From Todiramphus chloris collaris (lineage: Eukaryota; Chordata; Aves; Coraciiformes; Alcedinidae), in NCBI GenBank assembly GCA_025345505.1, contig JANVCC010000076.1, positions 11,668,547 to 11,732,546 of the forward strand: a stretch of DNA of 64,000 nt. Reading direction: 5' to 3'. Numbering within the stretch: position 1 is the first letter of the stretch; each line of letters begins with the position of its first letter. A model generated the notes under the pieces. It saw only the letters and a list, made by a program, of their open reading frames with translations, was not told the DNA's origin and ran no database searches. Position numbers and translations under genes: made by a program. Below are positions 35,452 to 48,441 of this stretch, one piece after another.

Positions 35452-36765
35452 CATAGAATAGTTTCATCTGGAAGAGACCTTCAAGATCATCAAGTCCAAC
35501 CTTATTCCTAGCCCTATCAAAAGCCACTAAACCACGTCCCTAAGCACAACATCTATCCATCCCTTAAACACCTCCAGGGATGGTGACCCTCCCCCACCTC
35601 CCTGGGCAGGCCATGCCAATGCCTGACAACCCTTTCTGGAAAGAAATGCTTCCTAAGATCCAACCTGAACCTCCCCTGGTTCAACTTCAGGCCATTTCCT
35701 CTTGTTCTGTCCCTTGTCACCAGGGGGAACAGACCCACTCCTGCCTCGCTACAACTTCCCTTCAGGTGCTGTAGGGGGCAATAAGGTCTCCCCTCAGCCT
35801 TCTTTTCTCAAGGATAAACAGCCCCAGATCCCCCAGCCTTTCCTCACAAGACACATGCTCCAAACCCTTGACTAGCTTTGTAGCCACCTCTGTACCCTCT
35901 CCAGCACCTCAATGTCCTTCTTGTAGAGAGGGGCCCAAAACTGGACACAGTATTCGAGGTGCGGCCTCACCAAAGCCGAGTACAGAGGGATGATCCCCTC
36001 CCTGCTCCTGCTGGCCACACTATTCCTGATCCAGGCCAGGATGCCATTGGCCTTCTTGGCCACCTGGGCACACTGCTGGCTCATGTTCAGCGGCTATTGA
36101 CCAACACCCCCAGGTCCTTTTCCCCAGGCAGCTCTCCAGCCACTCCTCCCCAGCCTGCAGCGCTGCTGGGGGTTGGTGTGGCCCAAGTGCAGGACCCAGC
36201 ATTTGACCTTACTGAAACTCATGGCATTGGCCTTGGCCCAGAGATACAGCCTATCTAGATCCCTCTGTAGAGCTTCCCTACCCTCAAGCAGATTGATACT
36301 TCCACGCAGCTTGGCATCATCTCAAACCTACCAAGGGTGCACTCTATCCCCTCATCTAAATCACTGATGAACAGGAGTGGCCCCAGTACTGACCCCGGGG
36401 GACACCACTCATGACTGGCAGCCAGCTGGATTTAACTCCATTGACCACAACTCTTTGGACTCGTCCATCTAACCAGTTTTTCACCCAGGAAAGCGTATGT
36501 CCATCCAAGCCAAGAGCAGTCAATTTCTCTAATAGAACACCATGAGAAATGGTGTTGAGTGCCTTGCTAAAGTCAAGGTAGACAACATCCACAGCCTTGC
36601 CTTCACCCAACAAGCGGGTCACCCTGTCACAGAAGGAGATCAAGTTTGTTAAACAGGACCTGCCCTTCATAAACCCCTGTTGACTGGGCCTGATCACCTG
36701 GTTGTCCTTCCTGTGCTGCATAACAGAACCCAGGATGATCTGCTCCATCAGCTTCCCTGGTTGTG
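35452..36765 (-). mobile_element. 5'-truncated CR1 LINE (reverse-transcriptase C-terminal half and 3' end)
   Basis: Reading on the minus strand, the element starts inside ORF2 near 36765 and ends with tattctatga at 35452. Recognisable CR1 peptides are [97 protein letters not shown] and [13 protein letters not shown]. They lie in several frames, so the copy is dead. About 1.3 kb remains of a full CR1 of roughly 4.5 kb. Confidence 0.95.
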
Positions 36766-38424
36766 CTGGCTGAGGAGAACCCAAGTGGGAAAAGGCGTGA
36801 AAAAAGAAATTTGACAGTTGTCTCAGTGTTTCTCAGGTGTCTAAGGCAAAGGCAGCCTCTTGCTAGCCCTGCGTGTCCCCAGCCGAGAGAAGGGGAAACA
36901 ACCTGCCAGCCCCTTTGCCACCCGAGCCGTATCGTGGGTGCCAGAGCCATTGGGATTGTGTGGTTCTGCCTCAGTTTCTCCACGGGTCCTGAGGCCAGGC
37001 TGCGGGGAAGCAATGTGAGTTATCTGGGGAGAGCCTTCTCCAGTCAAAAATTCCAAAAGGCTACCAAGCTCTGTGATCTGCCAGCAACCACAAGAGAGAT
37101 GTCGACCAGCAAACTGGGGCTGAAACAGCAAGAGAAAAAAAAAAAATCAACAAAACAGCATCAATCTCTTGTGGTGTTTGGCACCAAGTGGGAGAGCCAT
37201 AACTCAGTTGCACAGGGGATGATTAAGGATGAAGCTTGACTAGCTTTTCACTTAGGACAGCCCACGGGTGCTGCTACAGTACAAACTGGATTGCAGGATT
37301 TATTTGGCTAAGAAATAACGCTTTCCACCAGTTTGGTTTTCTTTCAGCTGGATCAGGTTTTTTTTCCACTCATCTCTCTGCAGCAGTGCTGGGGCTGGCA
37401 GGGTGGGAGAGGCAGTGCGGGAGATGGGGGCAGCGGGGGTGGGCAGGAGCAGGTTTTTTCTGTTAACTGTACTGCTTCTCCCCACACCACTGTTACCAGG
37501 GCTGGGCTGACAGGACACCAGCCTGCCATAAAGGGTCTCCAGCCTCTGTACGCTCAGGACTCCTTTCTGATTTTATTGACCAGTGTTTTGTCCTGGTGAC
37601 CTTGGCAGTGAAACAGCGAACAGTGCCACCACGTACATGTGTCTTCTCTGGGGGAGTGATGTATTTTTGTGTCGTGTTGGAAAGAATTCATGTCCTGTGT
37701 CACTCTGCTCGAGGGAACCCTCACAAATGAGAAGAGTAATCCTAGAAACATTTCCTGCTCGGCACCTGAGCTGTCTCCGGTGCTTGTGAGCCCAAGCCTC
37801 CCACTGCCCGACAGAGCAGCAGGAGTGGGTTATCTGCCCCTCTGGTTCCTGCACTAAAAGGGTTTCAAAACCTGTCTGGGATGGGTCCAAGCCCCTGTCC
37901 AGAGAAGCTTTCTGAGGGGGGCAGGTAGCTCGTGAGTTCAGAAGAAGCTGTCTCTGGTGAAAAAAAAAAAAGAAGGAAAGAAAAAGATGCTGAGGATGGT
38001 GCTGGGCAGATGGACATTGTGATCAGGTAGCCATGGACAGGGACCAAAACCTGGAAGGATGCTGGCTGTGCTTGTGCTGCTTTTATTTCTTTTTGTTTGT
38101 TTGTTTTCTTTTGTTACTGGTTAAAAGCTAGCAATGTAAAGCTGGGGAGGACTTGGCGTTCCTTTTCTGAAGGACATACCTTAGCAGAGAAGTGCCTCTG
38201 TAAGCATTGCTTCAGTGCTGGTTCTGCAAAGGGGTTGCAGGAACTCATTATTCGTGATTTTATCACGCTACCTGAAATACATAAATAGCCTAAAGGTTCC
38301 TCTGATGGACTTCTTCCAGCTCTTTGATGTGCCAAAGATATTTTCTGTACATACTCCCTCAACCTGTCCCCACTCCCTACCTAAGGTTTAATGTTTCTAC
38401 TTGTTGTGTTTACCTGTCTGTACT
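36766..38424. other. Intergenic sequence
   Basis: Mixed-composition DNA with a G-rich patch at 37390-37445 and A-runs at 37133-37146 and 37960-37985. I see no gene. Confidence 0.55.
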
Positions 38425-38485
38425 AGACTGTGAGCTCTCCAAGGCAGGGACCTTACCATCTTTCATCTTGAAGTACCTTGAAAGA
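38425..38485 (+). repeat. Ancient amniote repeat tail (MIR/CR1-L3 type), decayed
   Basis: The sequence tagactgtgagctctccaag, then gcagggacc and accatcttt, resembles the widespread amniote repeat core tagattgtaagctctttggggcagggacc. A relative lies at 53880-53955. The family name needs a repeat-library search. Confidence 0.5.
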
Positions 38486-41400
38486 CTTGTAACATCAACA
38501 GCTATAAAATGTGATAAAAGTTATCAAAGCAACATCAACTAACAAAGCTCAGCTCTTTGGCCTCTTCTATGCCAAGGGAGCTTTCTGTGGGGCTGCTGAC
38601 TGCTCCTGACACCAGCTTGGCATGAGATGTGCCAGCAGCACCCAGTGGGCAGCCACTGTCATGAGAGCGTGCAGGGCCCTGCAAGCCAGTTCTGTGGCTG
38701 TTGTGATGAGCAGACTGGCAGAGCCTGTGCCCACCTGTAGCTGGGCTCCTTCTGAGGTGCCAGCAACGGTGAGGCACTTTAGAAAGCCTCCACCCCAGAG
38801 AAATCACAATGCCCATGGCAGGATCCCATGCCCCTCCTTGGTTTAAAAACTCAGGACTTGTACGCCAGAACTTTAAATAACTCAAGAATCTCATGGTGCT
38901 CTGGTTTGAAGTTCTGTTCTGTGAGACAATGGAAGCAAATGGATGCATCCCTGCCTCTGAGAGCTAATGCAAGAAACAGGAAGAGCCAAACAACATTCTT
39001 TCCCCTGCCTCAGCTCCCACATGGCTCTGGTGCATCCCTGGGGCTGGAGCCACCATCCAGCAGCACTGCCACTCAGAGCCACAGTCCACAGAGCTCTTGC
39101 AGCTAGGTCTCTCTTGCCTTCCCTTCTTTGGAGCCAGTTTCTTTGTGCAGCCTGGGATGTGTCAGGGAGAGACCTTGTTTTTATAACCTCCTGTTATGGC
39201 TGGAGGTGATGCCTCTGTGGTGACAGCTGTGGAGCAGACTTTGATCTGGTGCATCAATGCCTCCTTTGGAAATTCAGGCCTCTGAGTCTTAATTGCCCTG
39301 GGCAATCATCAAAAGGATTTCCCCTAAGTAAAGAGCCATCAGACCTTATCAGCTGTCTTGCTATTCCTGTGTCACTGCCCCTTGAAGGCAGCATCTGCCA
39401 CAGAGAGGTCAGGCAGAGAAGTATCTGGGTAAAAGCCCAGTATGCAGAACTGGGAGGGCACATCTTGGAACTGGCCTAGCCTCTTGGCACCCACAGCAGC
39501 TCAGGGACTTGCAGCTGCTGGGCCAAGAACCAAAGTCCTAGGTAACTCCATGGCAAGCACATAGCCTCTCTGTCCTCCCGTTAGTTTGCAGTGCCTGTGG
39601 GCAGGGTGCCAGCAGCAGGGTCTCACCAGCAGCACGTGGATCCCACACCCCTGTGAAAAAAGCCATGCAGAGCCCAAGCCCTGGCTGGCATGTGAGGGGA
39701 CAGGCTGGGCTGAGGCTGCGGGCAGGGAGGCATTTGGTCCTGTGGGTGCTCCCTGGCACCCACCAGTAACAATCCAAGACCAGGCTGTGCTTCTGTGGCA
39801 TGCTTTTGGATTTTGCCACTCTCATCACTGCAGCATCACAGAAATCAGAGGAATGGGGACTGGTAGAGGAGCAGGGTCTGGATTAGGGATGGGAAATTAG
39901 GACATCCGGGTTCTGCTTCTGAATTTACTACACACCCTTGCTTTTCCTACCTGTAAAAACGCTGTTAACGCCTTCATGTTTTTCACACCAGCTTGGTTTC
40001 CAAAGGATTGTCAGTGACATTTGGAGGTAAACTAAGCTGAGCTATAGTGCTGTTGCAAACAGAGGTTGCTTTGCTTTTTCAGCAAAGCTTCTTTCCACCG
40101 ACGGGAGTGGCGAGCTGTTAAAGGCCCCATAAACTGATCCCCACGGGGAGCTGCAGACCCCACGCCCAGGCAGACTGACCTGCTTGCTGCTGGCTCCACA
40201 GCAGACCTCAGTGCCTGCAGTTTTGGTTACTTCTTTTGCACATCTGCTCCTGCAGACCGCTCAAGGCTCTTCCATATTTCTTTCAAACAGGCCTATTATT
40301 TCACTGACCCAGGCCTGCTGTTCACTGATGAATTGGATGCTGTTCCCTGCAGCTTGAAATACTATTTTGCTACTCTTAATGCTTCCCATTCATTTTCTGT
40401 GGCGATCGGATCCATCACAGCAGATATGCAGCTTTCATTGATACTCGATGCAGCAGCAATACCCTCAGAAAAGGCTTTTTTGTACACAGGGCTCCAAACC
40501 TTTCAACCATGCTATCATGGAAAGCCATAATGTCCCTTTTCTGCAATGCCCCGAGCCACCTGCAGCCCCTGAAAGAGCACATTGTTTCTCCAGCTAAGGA
40601 AACAACACGGGCAGTGTCTGCGCTGGTTGCAAGGGAGGGCTCTGGGTAATCTCTCTTTGCCCTGCCCCCATCTTTCATCCCTCCCCCCCATCCTGTCAGA
40701 GGTTGAATTTTGGCCCCACTGCTGTTTAAAACTAAATGGAAGGATATTTGTAGGGTGGGTTACTTTAGCTGCCAAATGAGCCTTCTGCTGTTATGCTGCC
40801 AGGTGGAGTTGACTCTCCTGGAGTGGCAATCCTGCTAGGAGAGATTCCCGGGTGCTGGGGTTTCGCATGAACAGCTGCAGTTCTCGTGATCTCTGGAAAA
40901 CCATACATCTCTGATCAGTGGGGGATAGGGTTGGGTTTTCCTTTTTCCTGTCCTTTTTTATTTAAAAAAAAAGTGCGTGTACATGGGGAAGATGCTGCAC
41001 TGCCTTTTTCTCAGAGAAAAGGAGTCTGACAGCTTAGCATCACTCAGAGACAGCAAAATTACTTTGTCTAGCGAGTATTCTAAAGAGATGAAATAACAGG
41101 GTGCTTAAAAGAAGAGCTGTCTCACCCCTGCTAAGCCAACAATTCCATTGTTTTGCTCACCTTTTGCAGAATAAGCTAAGAGAAGGAAAGGTGGAAATGT
41201 CTGTAAACGCTTTTTGCTTCAGAAAGGGAAGACTTAGTCTGTAATCCATGTTGGCAACCAGAGGAAAAAATCCCTGCCCCACCAGATAATTGGTGGTTTA
41301 CTATGGGCATATCCTTGCTGGCACTTGCCCGCTTCACCGACTGGAAAAAGGAGTTGTCACCACAGCCCAGCGCTGGCGGGCACCACCCAGCAGCAAGGCG

Positions 41401-41939
41401 CTGCCGTTTGGCGTGGTGCGATACCAACCCCTGCTTGTTTGCAAGCAACAGAGCTGTGTTTTGGAGGGAACAGCAATGTTGTTTGAGAAAAACAGAGTAC
41501 TTTAAGAAAGATGGATTATACACTGGTCTAGAAAAGCAACAGAGATAGCAAAGATAATCTCCAAGCTGGCACACTGCAGATCCCCTGGTTTTGCAGCCCT
41601 GGGAGAAGTGGCTGGCGTGTTGCTGTCCCACAGGTGAGGGATACAGGAAGGTGGACGTAGAGCTTTCAATCACAGCTTTTTCTCTGCCCCACAGTTTGTC
41701 TTTCCTCCTTGTGGCTATCTTGGTGAGAGTGGAAAGCTGGAATTACCTTTGCATCTCAGGAGCAAGCGAAAGTCACCTTACATGCTCAGCCCTTATGAAT
41801 ATTCTCCTCCTCCTTTAAAACCTGAGCCTACATTTTTGTTCTGCTCTATTTCAAAGCAACTGCTGACACAGAGCAGGTACAAATCTTTCTCCCCCATGCT
41901 GTGCAGGGCTTGGGGTGAGAGGCTTTGGGGATGCAGAGG
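38486..41939. other. Intergenic sequence
   Basis: Unique-looking DNA of moderate GC. None of its many short open frames shows a known motif or paired splice sites. Confidence 0.55.
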
Positions 41940-42738
41940 TATCACGGTTTAGGGTCAGGGCCACCCCTTAGACCTATAACAGACGCTCTCTGTTAACCCC
42001 CCCTCCCTCCCCAGAGGGGAAGAGAAAGGGAATAAGGGAGAGAGACTTAGCGATTAGAAAAGGAAACTAGAACAGCTTTAATGACAATGAAATTAATAAC
42101 AATAAAAATGGAATATATACAAATATATACAAAACCAGTATTGACCCCAACCCCCCTGATGGCAATTCCATCACCATCACCACTGATGCTGTGGAGCAGG
42201 CACCGGGGCAGTCCCAGACTGGGCCCCGCAGCAGATGGGAGCTGTGTTCAGGAGCTGGAGTCTGGTACTGGGTTCAGGAACACACAGACCGGGATCGAAG
42301 GCAGAATGGACAGAGTCCTCCTTGGGGGCTCCGAGGAAGGAACCAAAAGAAGACCCGAGCCAAGCCAAGCAAAGCTGGCAAAGCAGGCCAAGAGGGGAGA
42401 AGAGCCACAGATCCTTTGGATCCCTCAGCTCCATGCCAAATATGAAGTATATGGGCTGGGATCCCTCGCTGGTCAGTTTGGGGTCACCCGTCCTGTCCGC
42501 TCCTCCCTGCAGGTGCAGCCTTTCACTTTCTGCACCCCCCAGTGTGGTTCACAAGACCCAGCAGTGGCCTTGGTCTGCACACCAGTCCTTGGCAGTAATT
42601 CTAACCATGGGCTGTTCTCACTGCTAGCAGCAGACACTGTCTGTGAGAACAGGCTGCTGACTTCAGACACTGCAGTTAGTTAGAAGAACTGAGCTGATAA
42701 GTAAATCACTGGACAGAGTTAGTTCTGTTCTCAAACAG
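41940..42738 (-). mobile_element. Endogenous retrovirus solo LTR candidate, minus orientation
   Basis: The left edge tatcacggttta resembles the tgtcacggttta edge of many avian LTRs read antisense (reverse complement ...taaaccgtgaca). On the minus strand there is an ATTAAA signal near 42078, then a T/A-rich stretch and a pyrimidine-rich end. These resemble the R/U5 part of common bird ERV LTRs as I recall them. The right edge is uncertain: it may be near 42738 (caaaca) or extend to about 43080. No target-site duplication was resolved, and the 200-residue open frame across it is not credible as a gene. Confidence 0.5.
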
Positions 42739-43380
42739 GACAAGGGATCTGGTGAATCGCTGTCAGGGCTGCTGTGGGCAAGCAGGGAGGAGGCCGTTCC
42801 CTGGGCTCCCAGACACCATTCCTGTTAAAGCCCTGCAAAAAAAAACCTGGCACGGGAAGAGCTCTCTGGGATTCCTCTTTCCTGCTATTCCCCTCAAGGG
42901 CTGAGCCACTTGTTTATCTTGTGGGAGAAGTCCACAGCCACAGTTAGCTTTGCATATTTGATCCTGTCTGAGGTCATTTCTCTTCCTATCTGCAATATTT
43001 CTATTGCAAGCGCCTATAATTGTTTCATTGAGGTAACGCTTACAATTGCTCAATGAACATGTTACCTCCATTGTCCCCATCATCTCAAGTACAAATGTTG
43101 TGGCAGTCAGCTATTGTTCGTGGGCTTAGTGACGGAGGCACCATGAAACAAGTGCCAGAGGTAGCCACGGGTGGCACTTCAGAGCCCTGCAGAAGCCCTG
43201 GCAGGCGGGCACGGTGCTACCACCCCTCCATCAAAGACAGGGGCAGCACTGAACACCTCCAGGACATCTGCTGAGATGGCTGCAGTCAGTTTTGGAGCAC
43301 AATCCACAGCAGCAAAGTTGATTTTTTAAAGGACACAGTACCCAATGCCTTTGGTGTCTACTGAACAAATCTCAGGGTTG
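42739..43380. other. Sequence right of the LTR candidate
   Basis: May belong to the same element. It contains an interrupted inverted repeat, attgaggtaac (about 43027) and gttacctccat (about 43060). No gene recognised. Confidence 0.4.
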
Positions 43381-43765
43381 TGGGTATGCAGGCCTCCTGA
43401 AATTCAGAGAGATGTATGATGGGAATGAGCAGAGATGCTCAGTGCTATCTGTATGAGATGAGACCAAATCAATCAACTTCAGCCCAGAAAAGAGAGGACT
43501 CCAGGCTATGGCAGAAGTCTACATCGTGACAAAGAGCAGGAAGAATGGCAGCAGTTGCTTTTAAGACAAGAGCCGGGGGATGTTAAATGAAATCATCAGG
43601 CAGATACTCTTCAAGGCATAGAGGAGGAAGTCTTTTTTTCACACAGCCATAATTAACTGGTGGAACTCATTGCCATGGGATGCTTCAGGTGCTGTAACTA
43701 TACATCGGCTCAAAAAGCAATTAAGCAAATTAATGGGACAGCAGTCTATGTAGTCTGGTTAGAGC
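43381..43765 (+). mobile_element. Decayed LINE 3' ORF remnant (CR1/L3-like)
   Basis: At 43625-43745 the + strand encodes EEEVFFSH...WWNSLPWDASGAVTI and then RLKKQLSK. This follows the conserved C-terminal pattern of CR1-clade reverse transcriptases (vv..WN.LP.evv.a.s...Fk..Ld). Upstream to 43381 the similarity is weaker and the limit is a guess. Confidence 0.45.
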
Positions 43766-46700
43766 TGCTGCTGCTGCTGCAGCCTGTGGTTTGGGAAGTC
43801 CCTGGGCTGCTGAGTGCTGGGGTTTGCAGAGTTGCATCAGGCTTGCCCCACTTTTCCCTCAGTAACCCCTATGGGCCAGAGCCACAGAAGAGCTGTAGTG
43901 TGTCTTCCCTTCCTAGGGCTCACCGTGCCAGACTGGAAATACTCCCTCTGTAAGGATTTGTCTCGGATGTAAAAAATCAAAGGACTTCTGAATATCCTAG
44001 TGAGGTACTGGGAAGGAGCAGAGCTTGCCAGCTCTCGCTTCTCTGTGGTGCATGACTGTAGAAGTATAAATCGGCCCCATTTGGGTAGCTGTATTTTTGC
44101 CTTCCTCCCCATCTCTGGCTTCCCGCTGGCAGTGGTTCTGCCTGGCCAAGGGGAAGCTGAGCCAGCGGGTAAGCCAGTGGCGTGGGTCTTGACACAGGGC
44201 ACGTGAGGCTGTGGGGACAGCAGTTCAGAGTGGAGAGATGGGATCGTGTTAGCTGCCCTAGCTGCACACTCAGCCTTGCATCCATACGCCTGGACATCTT
44301 GCCCTTCACCCTGGCATGATCCATTTAATTGTGGGCTGTGAAAGTGCCACTAGATGAAGGACTAACATCAAGAAACTGGGAGGAAATAGCCCCCACGCGT
44401 CTATGGATGGAGAGAGAGAAAGGTAGTCTGCAGGCTGTGACTAAAGCTCTGTGCATTTTAAATGCTCAGTTACATTTAAAATGCTTCAGTACTCAATTTA
44501 GATATCTTAATCTTTGAGAATTAGATAGCTTAATCAGACAGAAATAGAAGCTGCACAAAGAAGGCTCTGTAAAACCCCAGGGCTCTGGGCACAGGAGCCC
44601 CAAGCTCGACTTCATTTTTGTTTAATGCAGCAGTTTGCTGGGCACGTTTAAGACAGGCAGAAAGACAAAGTGCCGGAAAGAGATTTCATGTGTAGAGTTA
44701 TGTAAAACAAGACCTGTGATTTGTTTATTATATTAAAGAACACAGTCAGAGCTTTAGGATAAAAGGGTATAAAATAAATGGCATGGGAACCAATGGAACC
44801 CAAACGGCAGCATTTTTTGTCTTGGCAAAGAGAGAGGTAGGACGTGGATTGTGTCAGGTTGCCTCTTCTGCACCTGCCTGGGGTTAAAGTGATGCTAACG
44901 TTGGCCCTAGGTCTGCTCTACACAAGGGTCTCCTGGCTTTTTGCAAGGAGTCACAGTCTTGGGGTGAGCTTTTGTATGTGGCCATCCAGACCCACTACGC
45001 TGCATGTAGGACATGGGAGACCTGATGGGGTGTGCGCTGTGGCTGCAGCAGGCATCCCTCAGGGGCTACAGGCACAGCTACGCCAGCTCTCCTGATAAGG
45101 GGACACTCAGTGGATGTGATCTACAGAGAATAAAGCCAGAGAAACTCCAAGGCCATTTATTGCAAACCAAAAATTACCTTTGGAAATTGGTCTTGGAAAA
45201 TAACACAGGTGACAACAGTGCTTACCTGTGACACAGCATTCCTGGGCTTCCGTGGAAATTAATGAGCCCTGATGTGTAATCAGGTCCCTTAGTCCTGGTG
45301 CTCCTATCTCAATCACATGAAAAAAACTGTACTCACCCAAGAAAAATGTACTCACCTCAAGGTGTGCAAGTGTGGGATTATTTATTAGAACTCCAGAAAG
45401 GCACAGCTGCTCTGTGCAGGGGTGGGCAGCATGTGCCCTGCACGGAAGCCCTGTGCAGGCTGTCAGGAGGTTGTGTTCAACCTTTCCACTACTGGGCAAC
45501 GGGCACTTATTTCACAGAGCAGAGACAAGCTGTTGTAAGGAAATACTGGAAGAATCTGCAAGGTGAAGGGGAACCTCCTATGCCCTTCATTAATCTCTTT
45601 GGGTTTTTTTTTTTGTTTGTTTAATTAATCATAGTTCTTCCTTCATTGTTTCTTTGCTCTGTATATTTTTTTTTCTCCTTTTTCCTCTAATGATTCCGGA
45701 GAAATACCAGAGAAACACTCATTTCAGGAAGTCTCATCCCCCTAGACCTTCCTTGCTGAGCCCAAGCACACTCAGCTAGGCTCCCTCTCCTTCACCTTTG
45801 CCTGTTTTTTGCTTGGAGGGTGGCCCCAGGGTTTGCCTCTGCAAACAATCCACCCCTGGCAGGGTGATGGGGGCTCCCTGGGGTGCAGCTCATCATCACC
45901 CCTCTGCCCTCTCCCTGAAGCTGAAGCTGCTCTTTTAAGACCTGAAGTGAAGCAAAAATCTCTGCCGTTTCCATCCCCAGCCAGATAGCACAAGGTAGGG
46001 AGGCAAGGGAGAGGCTAATCTATTCAGGTCATTAAGACATGGGCAGAACTCAGCCTGTCCTAACGATCCCCTTTGAAATCCTATATGTATATAATTCATC
46101 TTGCGCTCCGGTGGATCCTGCCTGAAACTGGTATTGCCATTCTAAGCATCTGGTTTTGTATTCAGCACTTTGAGGTAGTTTACATAAATGGGTGGCTTTC
46201 ATTTGTGTTCCCATTGTAACTGCCTTGCAGCTGTGTGGGGCTGGGCCCCCTCCACCCAATTTTTGACAGGGGCAGACTTACTGAGGGCATCAGGGGCTGT
46301 GACAGCCCTGCTCCAATCTTGTTTTGGGGTCTTTGGACGTGACCACAACGGACACCTCAGGAGAGGCAAAGCAGGCCGTTTCTAGGCATAAGCGTTTCTG
46401 CTGTTGAGAGGCACAAGCTTTATCTTGGCAAAGCAAATATGGCCTTTGCGTGTGAGGGCAGGACAGCAAGAGGCTCCCCTGACAGTTGTGCTTTCCTCGT
46501 TACCCAGTGAAGGGGTCCTAGGAAAAAGACACTACCCTGCTGCCCTCAGGGCATTCCACACTACTCCAGCCAGCTTTAATTTTAGCAGCTTGGCATAGCT
46601 CTGTGTGTGTCTTTCATGTCTGCCTTTGCAGTCCAGCTCTGGAGGCTTTGCTGGAGCTTGTGCCCTGGAGCCTGAGCACATGGCAGATGAATATAAACAA

Positions 46701-46860
46701 ATGACAGGAAGATTTGTGAGAACTGAACACTTTCTCTAATACTTAGAGCAACTGCATTGATCTCAACTCAGAGCCGGCGCTTTCACTGTAAACAATAAGT
46801 AACAGATGCTGGACTGAAAAACAACCTCTGGTCTGTCCTGAAAGGATGCACAATTCCTTT
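43766..46860. other. Intergenic sequence
   Basis: T-rich runs at 45600-45690. No gene, array or transposon end recognised. Confidence 0.55.
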
Positions 46861-46970
46861 GGAAGGAAGGAAGGAAGGAAGGAAGGAAGGAAGGAAGGAA
46901 GGAAGGANNNNNNNNNNAGGAAGGAAGGAAGGAAGGAAGGAAGGAAGGAAGGAAGGAAGGAAGGGAGGGA
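46861..46970. repeat. (GGAA)n microsatellite with assembly gap
   Basis: Perfect GGAA tetramers on both sides of 10 Ns at 46908-46917. True length unknown. Tandem GGAA is an ETS-family binding motif, but function here is not implied. Confidence 0.97.
46908..46917. other. Assembly gap (10 N)
   Basis: Ten Ns inside the GGAA array, most likely an unresolved copy-number region. Confidence 0.99.
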
Positions 46971-48420
46971 TAACCAGCACCACCATGTTTAGTGCTGAAC
47001 CTGGGGTGAACAGTGTCAGCAGCAAAAAGACACCTCAGTTCACCTCTTTCCTGGCTAGATGTTAAAATAGCTGTTAGAGCTGGCTGAAAATTTGACTTTG
47101 GAGTTTGTCAGCCAAAGAGAAAACCCGACACATACCATTGTTTCTGGCGGATGCAAAAGGTAAGGGGTCATTCTGTCTCCATGTTGTTCAGCTCTCCTTA
47201 GTGTCACTTGTAAGCCAAGCAGCAGAGCCAGACAACCCTTTGCCATTTCATCCAGGTGATTCTTCTGATGTTGTGGCAGTTTTTAGCCAGGTCTTCCTCT
47301 CCAGCTTTTCCCAGTTAAGCCCACCAGCACTGGCCCAGCAGCAGCCTGGCACTGGCAGCACAGCTACCCCAGTGCCTGACTGGGCTCACTGTTTTGGCAA
47401 GCAACTACCATGGGGCAGAGGCTGCTTTTACAGCTGCCTGTGCTGGGAGGCAGGGAACTGTGTGTAGGCAGTGGCTATAGGGTCACTGTCATCCCATTAC
47501 CCCATTGGCGTGTGGACTCTTGAGAGATGCAGCCCGAGTCCAGACATCAGTTTAGACCAGTGTGAACCTGTTAGTGGACAAAGCACACATTAGTCTCTCT
47601 TCCCCTTCACTAAATTCTGCCTTTTAGTGAGGAAGAGTGTTTTGCCCAATTCCCTAGCTAACTGGAAGGTGCTGTAAACTATGACCACATGATAGAGATC
47701 TGGTGGTGTTAGAAGTCCTCCTGTTGCTGAAATCACTTCTATTGCTCCTGCTCCCAGCACAAATCACTGCCTTTCTCAGTGAAAAAAGTACCTTTCATTC
47801 AGCTCACTGTAGTGGGGGTCATGCCCTGCACTCAGCTATGCTATGTTAGTGAGGGTCTTTGGGTGGAAACAGAGACAACAACTCCCCTGGCACCTCTCCC
47901 TGCATGCTGCCACTCACCAGCTCTCTTTCATTCCCCAGGGGTGCAAGAAAAAAGCCCTGAACAGCAAAACTGTTTTGTGCTTGATTTTTATTCAAAGTCA
48001 TGGTAAGGTGTTGTGTAGGCAGGATGACCTTTTAAATGAGAGGTGATCTGAAACTGGCTGTCAGAAATCCTCCAGTCGCTCCTGCCATTGTCCCTAACAC
48101 AGATGCCAAAACCCCCTGTTGCCTTTTTATCTCTCTCCCTCGTCTTCTTCCATGTCTTGTGCTGAGCTCCGTGGCTGCATCACGCTGTATGAACTTGTAG
48201 TAGGATTAACGTGAGTTGAAGCCTGAGGCTATATTCAGCTCAGATTTATGTCAAAATGCACGGGGTCCATGGTGCTGGGGAGCAGGCAGGCCGGCAGCAG
48301 CTGAAAGCCTTCATCATCACTGCTGCAACGTGGATGTTCAGGAGAGAATATCAGGCTTGGGGGACCAGGAGCTGGGGATCCCCTGGACAGGACATTCACA
48401 TGGCTCTTCCTGTGGGTCAG

Positions 48421-48441
48421 TGCCATGCTGTCACCATCCCC
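48421..48441. repeat. Isolated copy of the 21-bp intronic repeat
   Basis: Twenty-one bases beginning tgccatgctgtcaccatccc are identical to a window of the tandem array at 11733-11795, about 36.6 kb away. The flanks differ. Confidence 0.85.

Noticed and set aside
42081..42683. 200-residue + strand open frame
   Set aside because: It runs antisense through a probable LTR, and the composition and lack of any domain argue against a gene.
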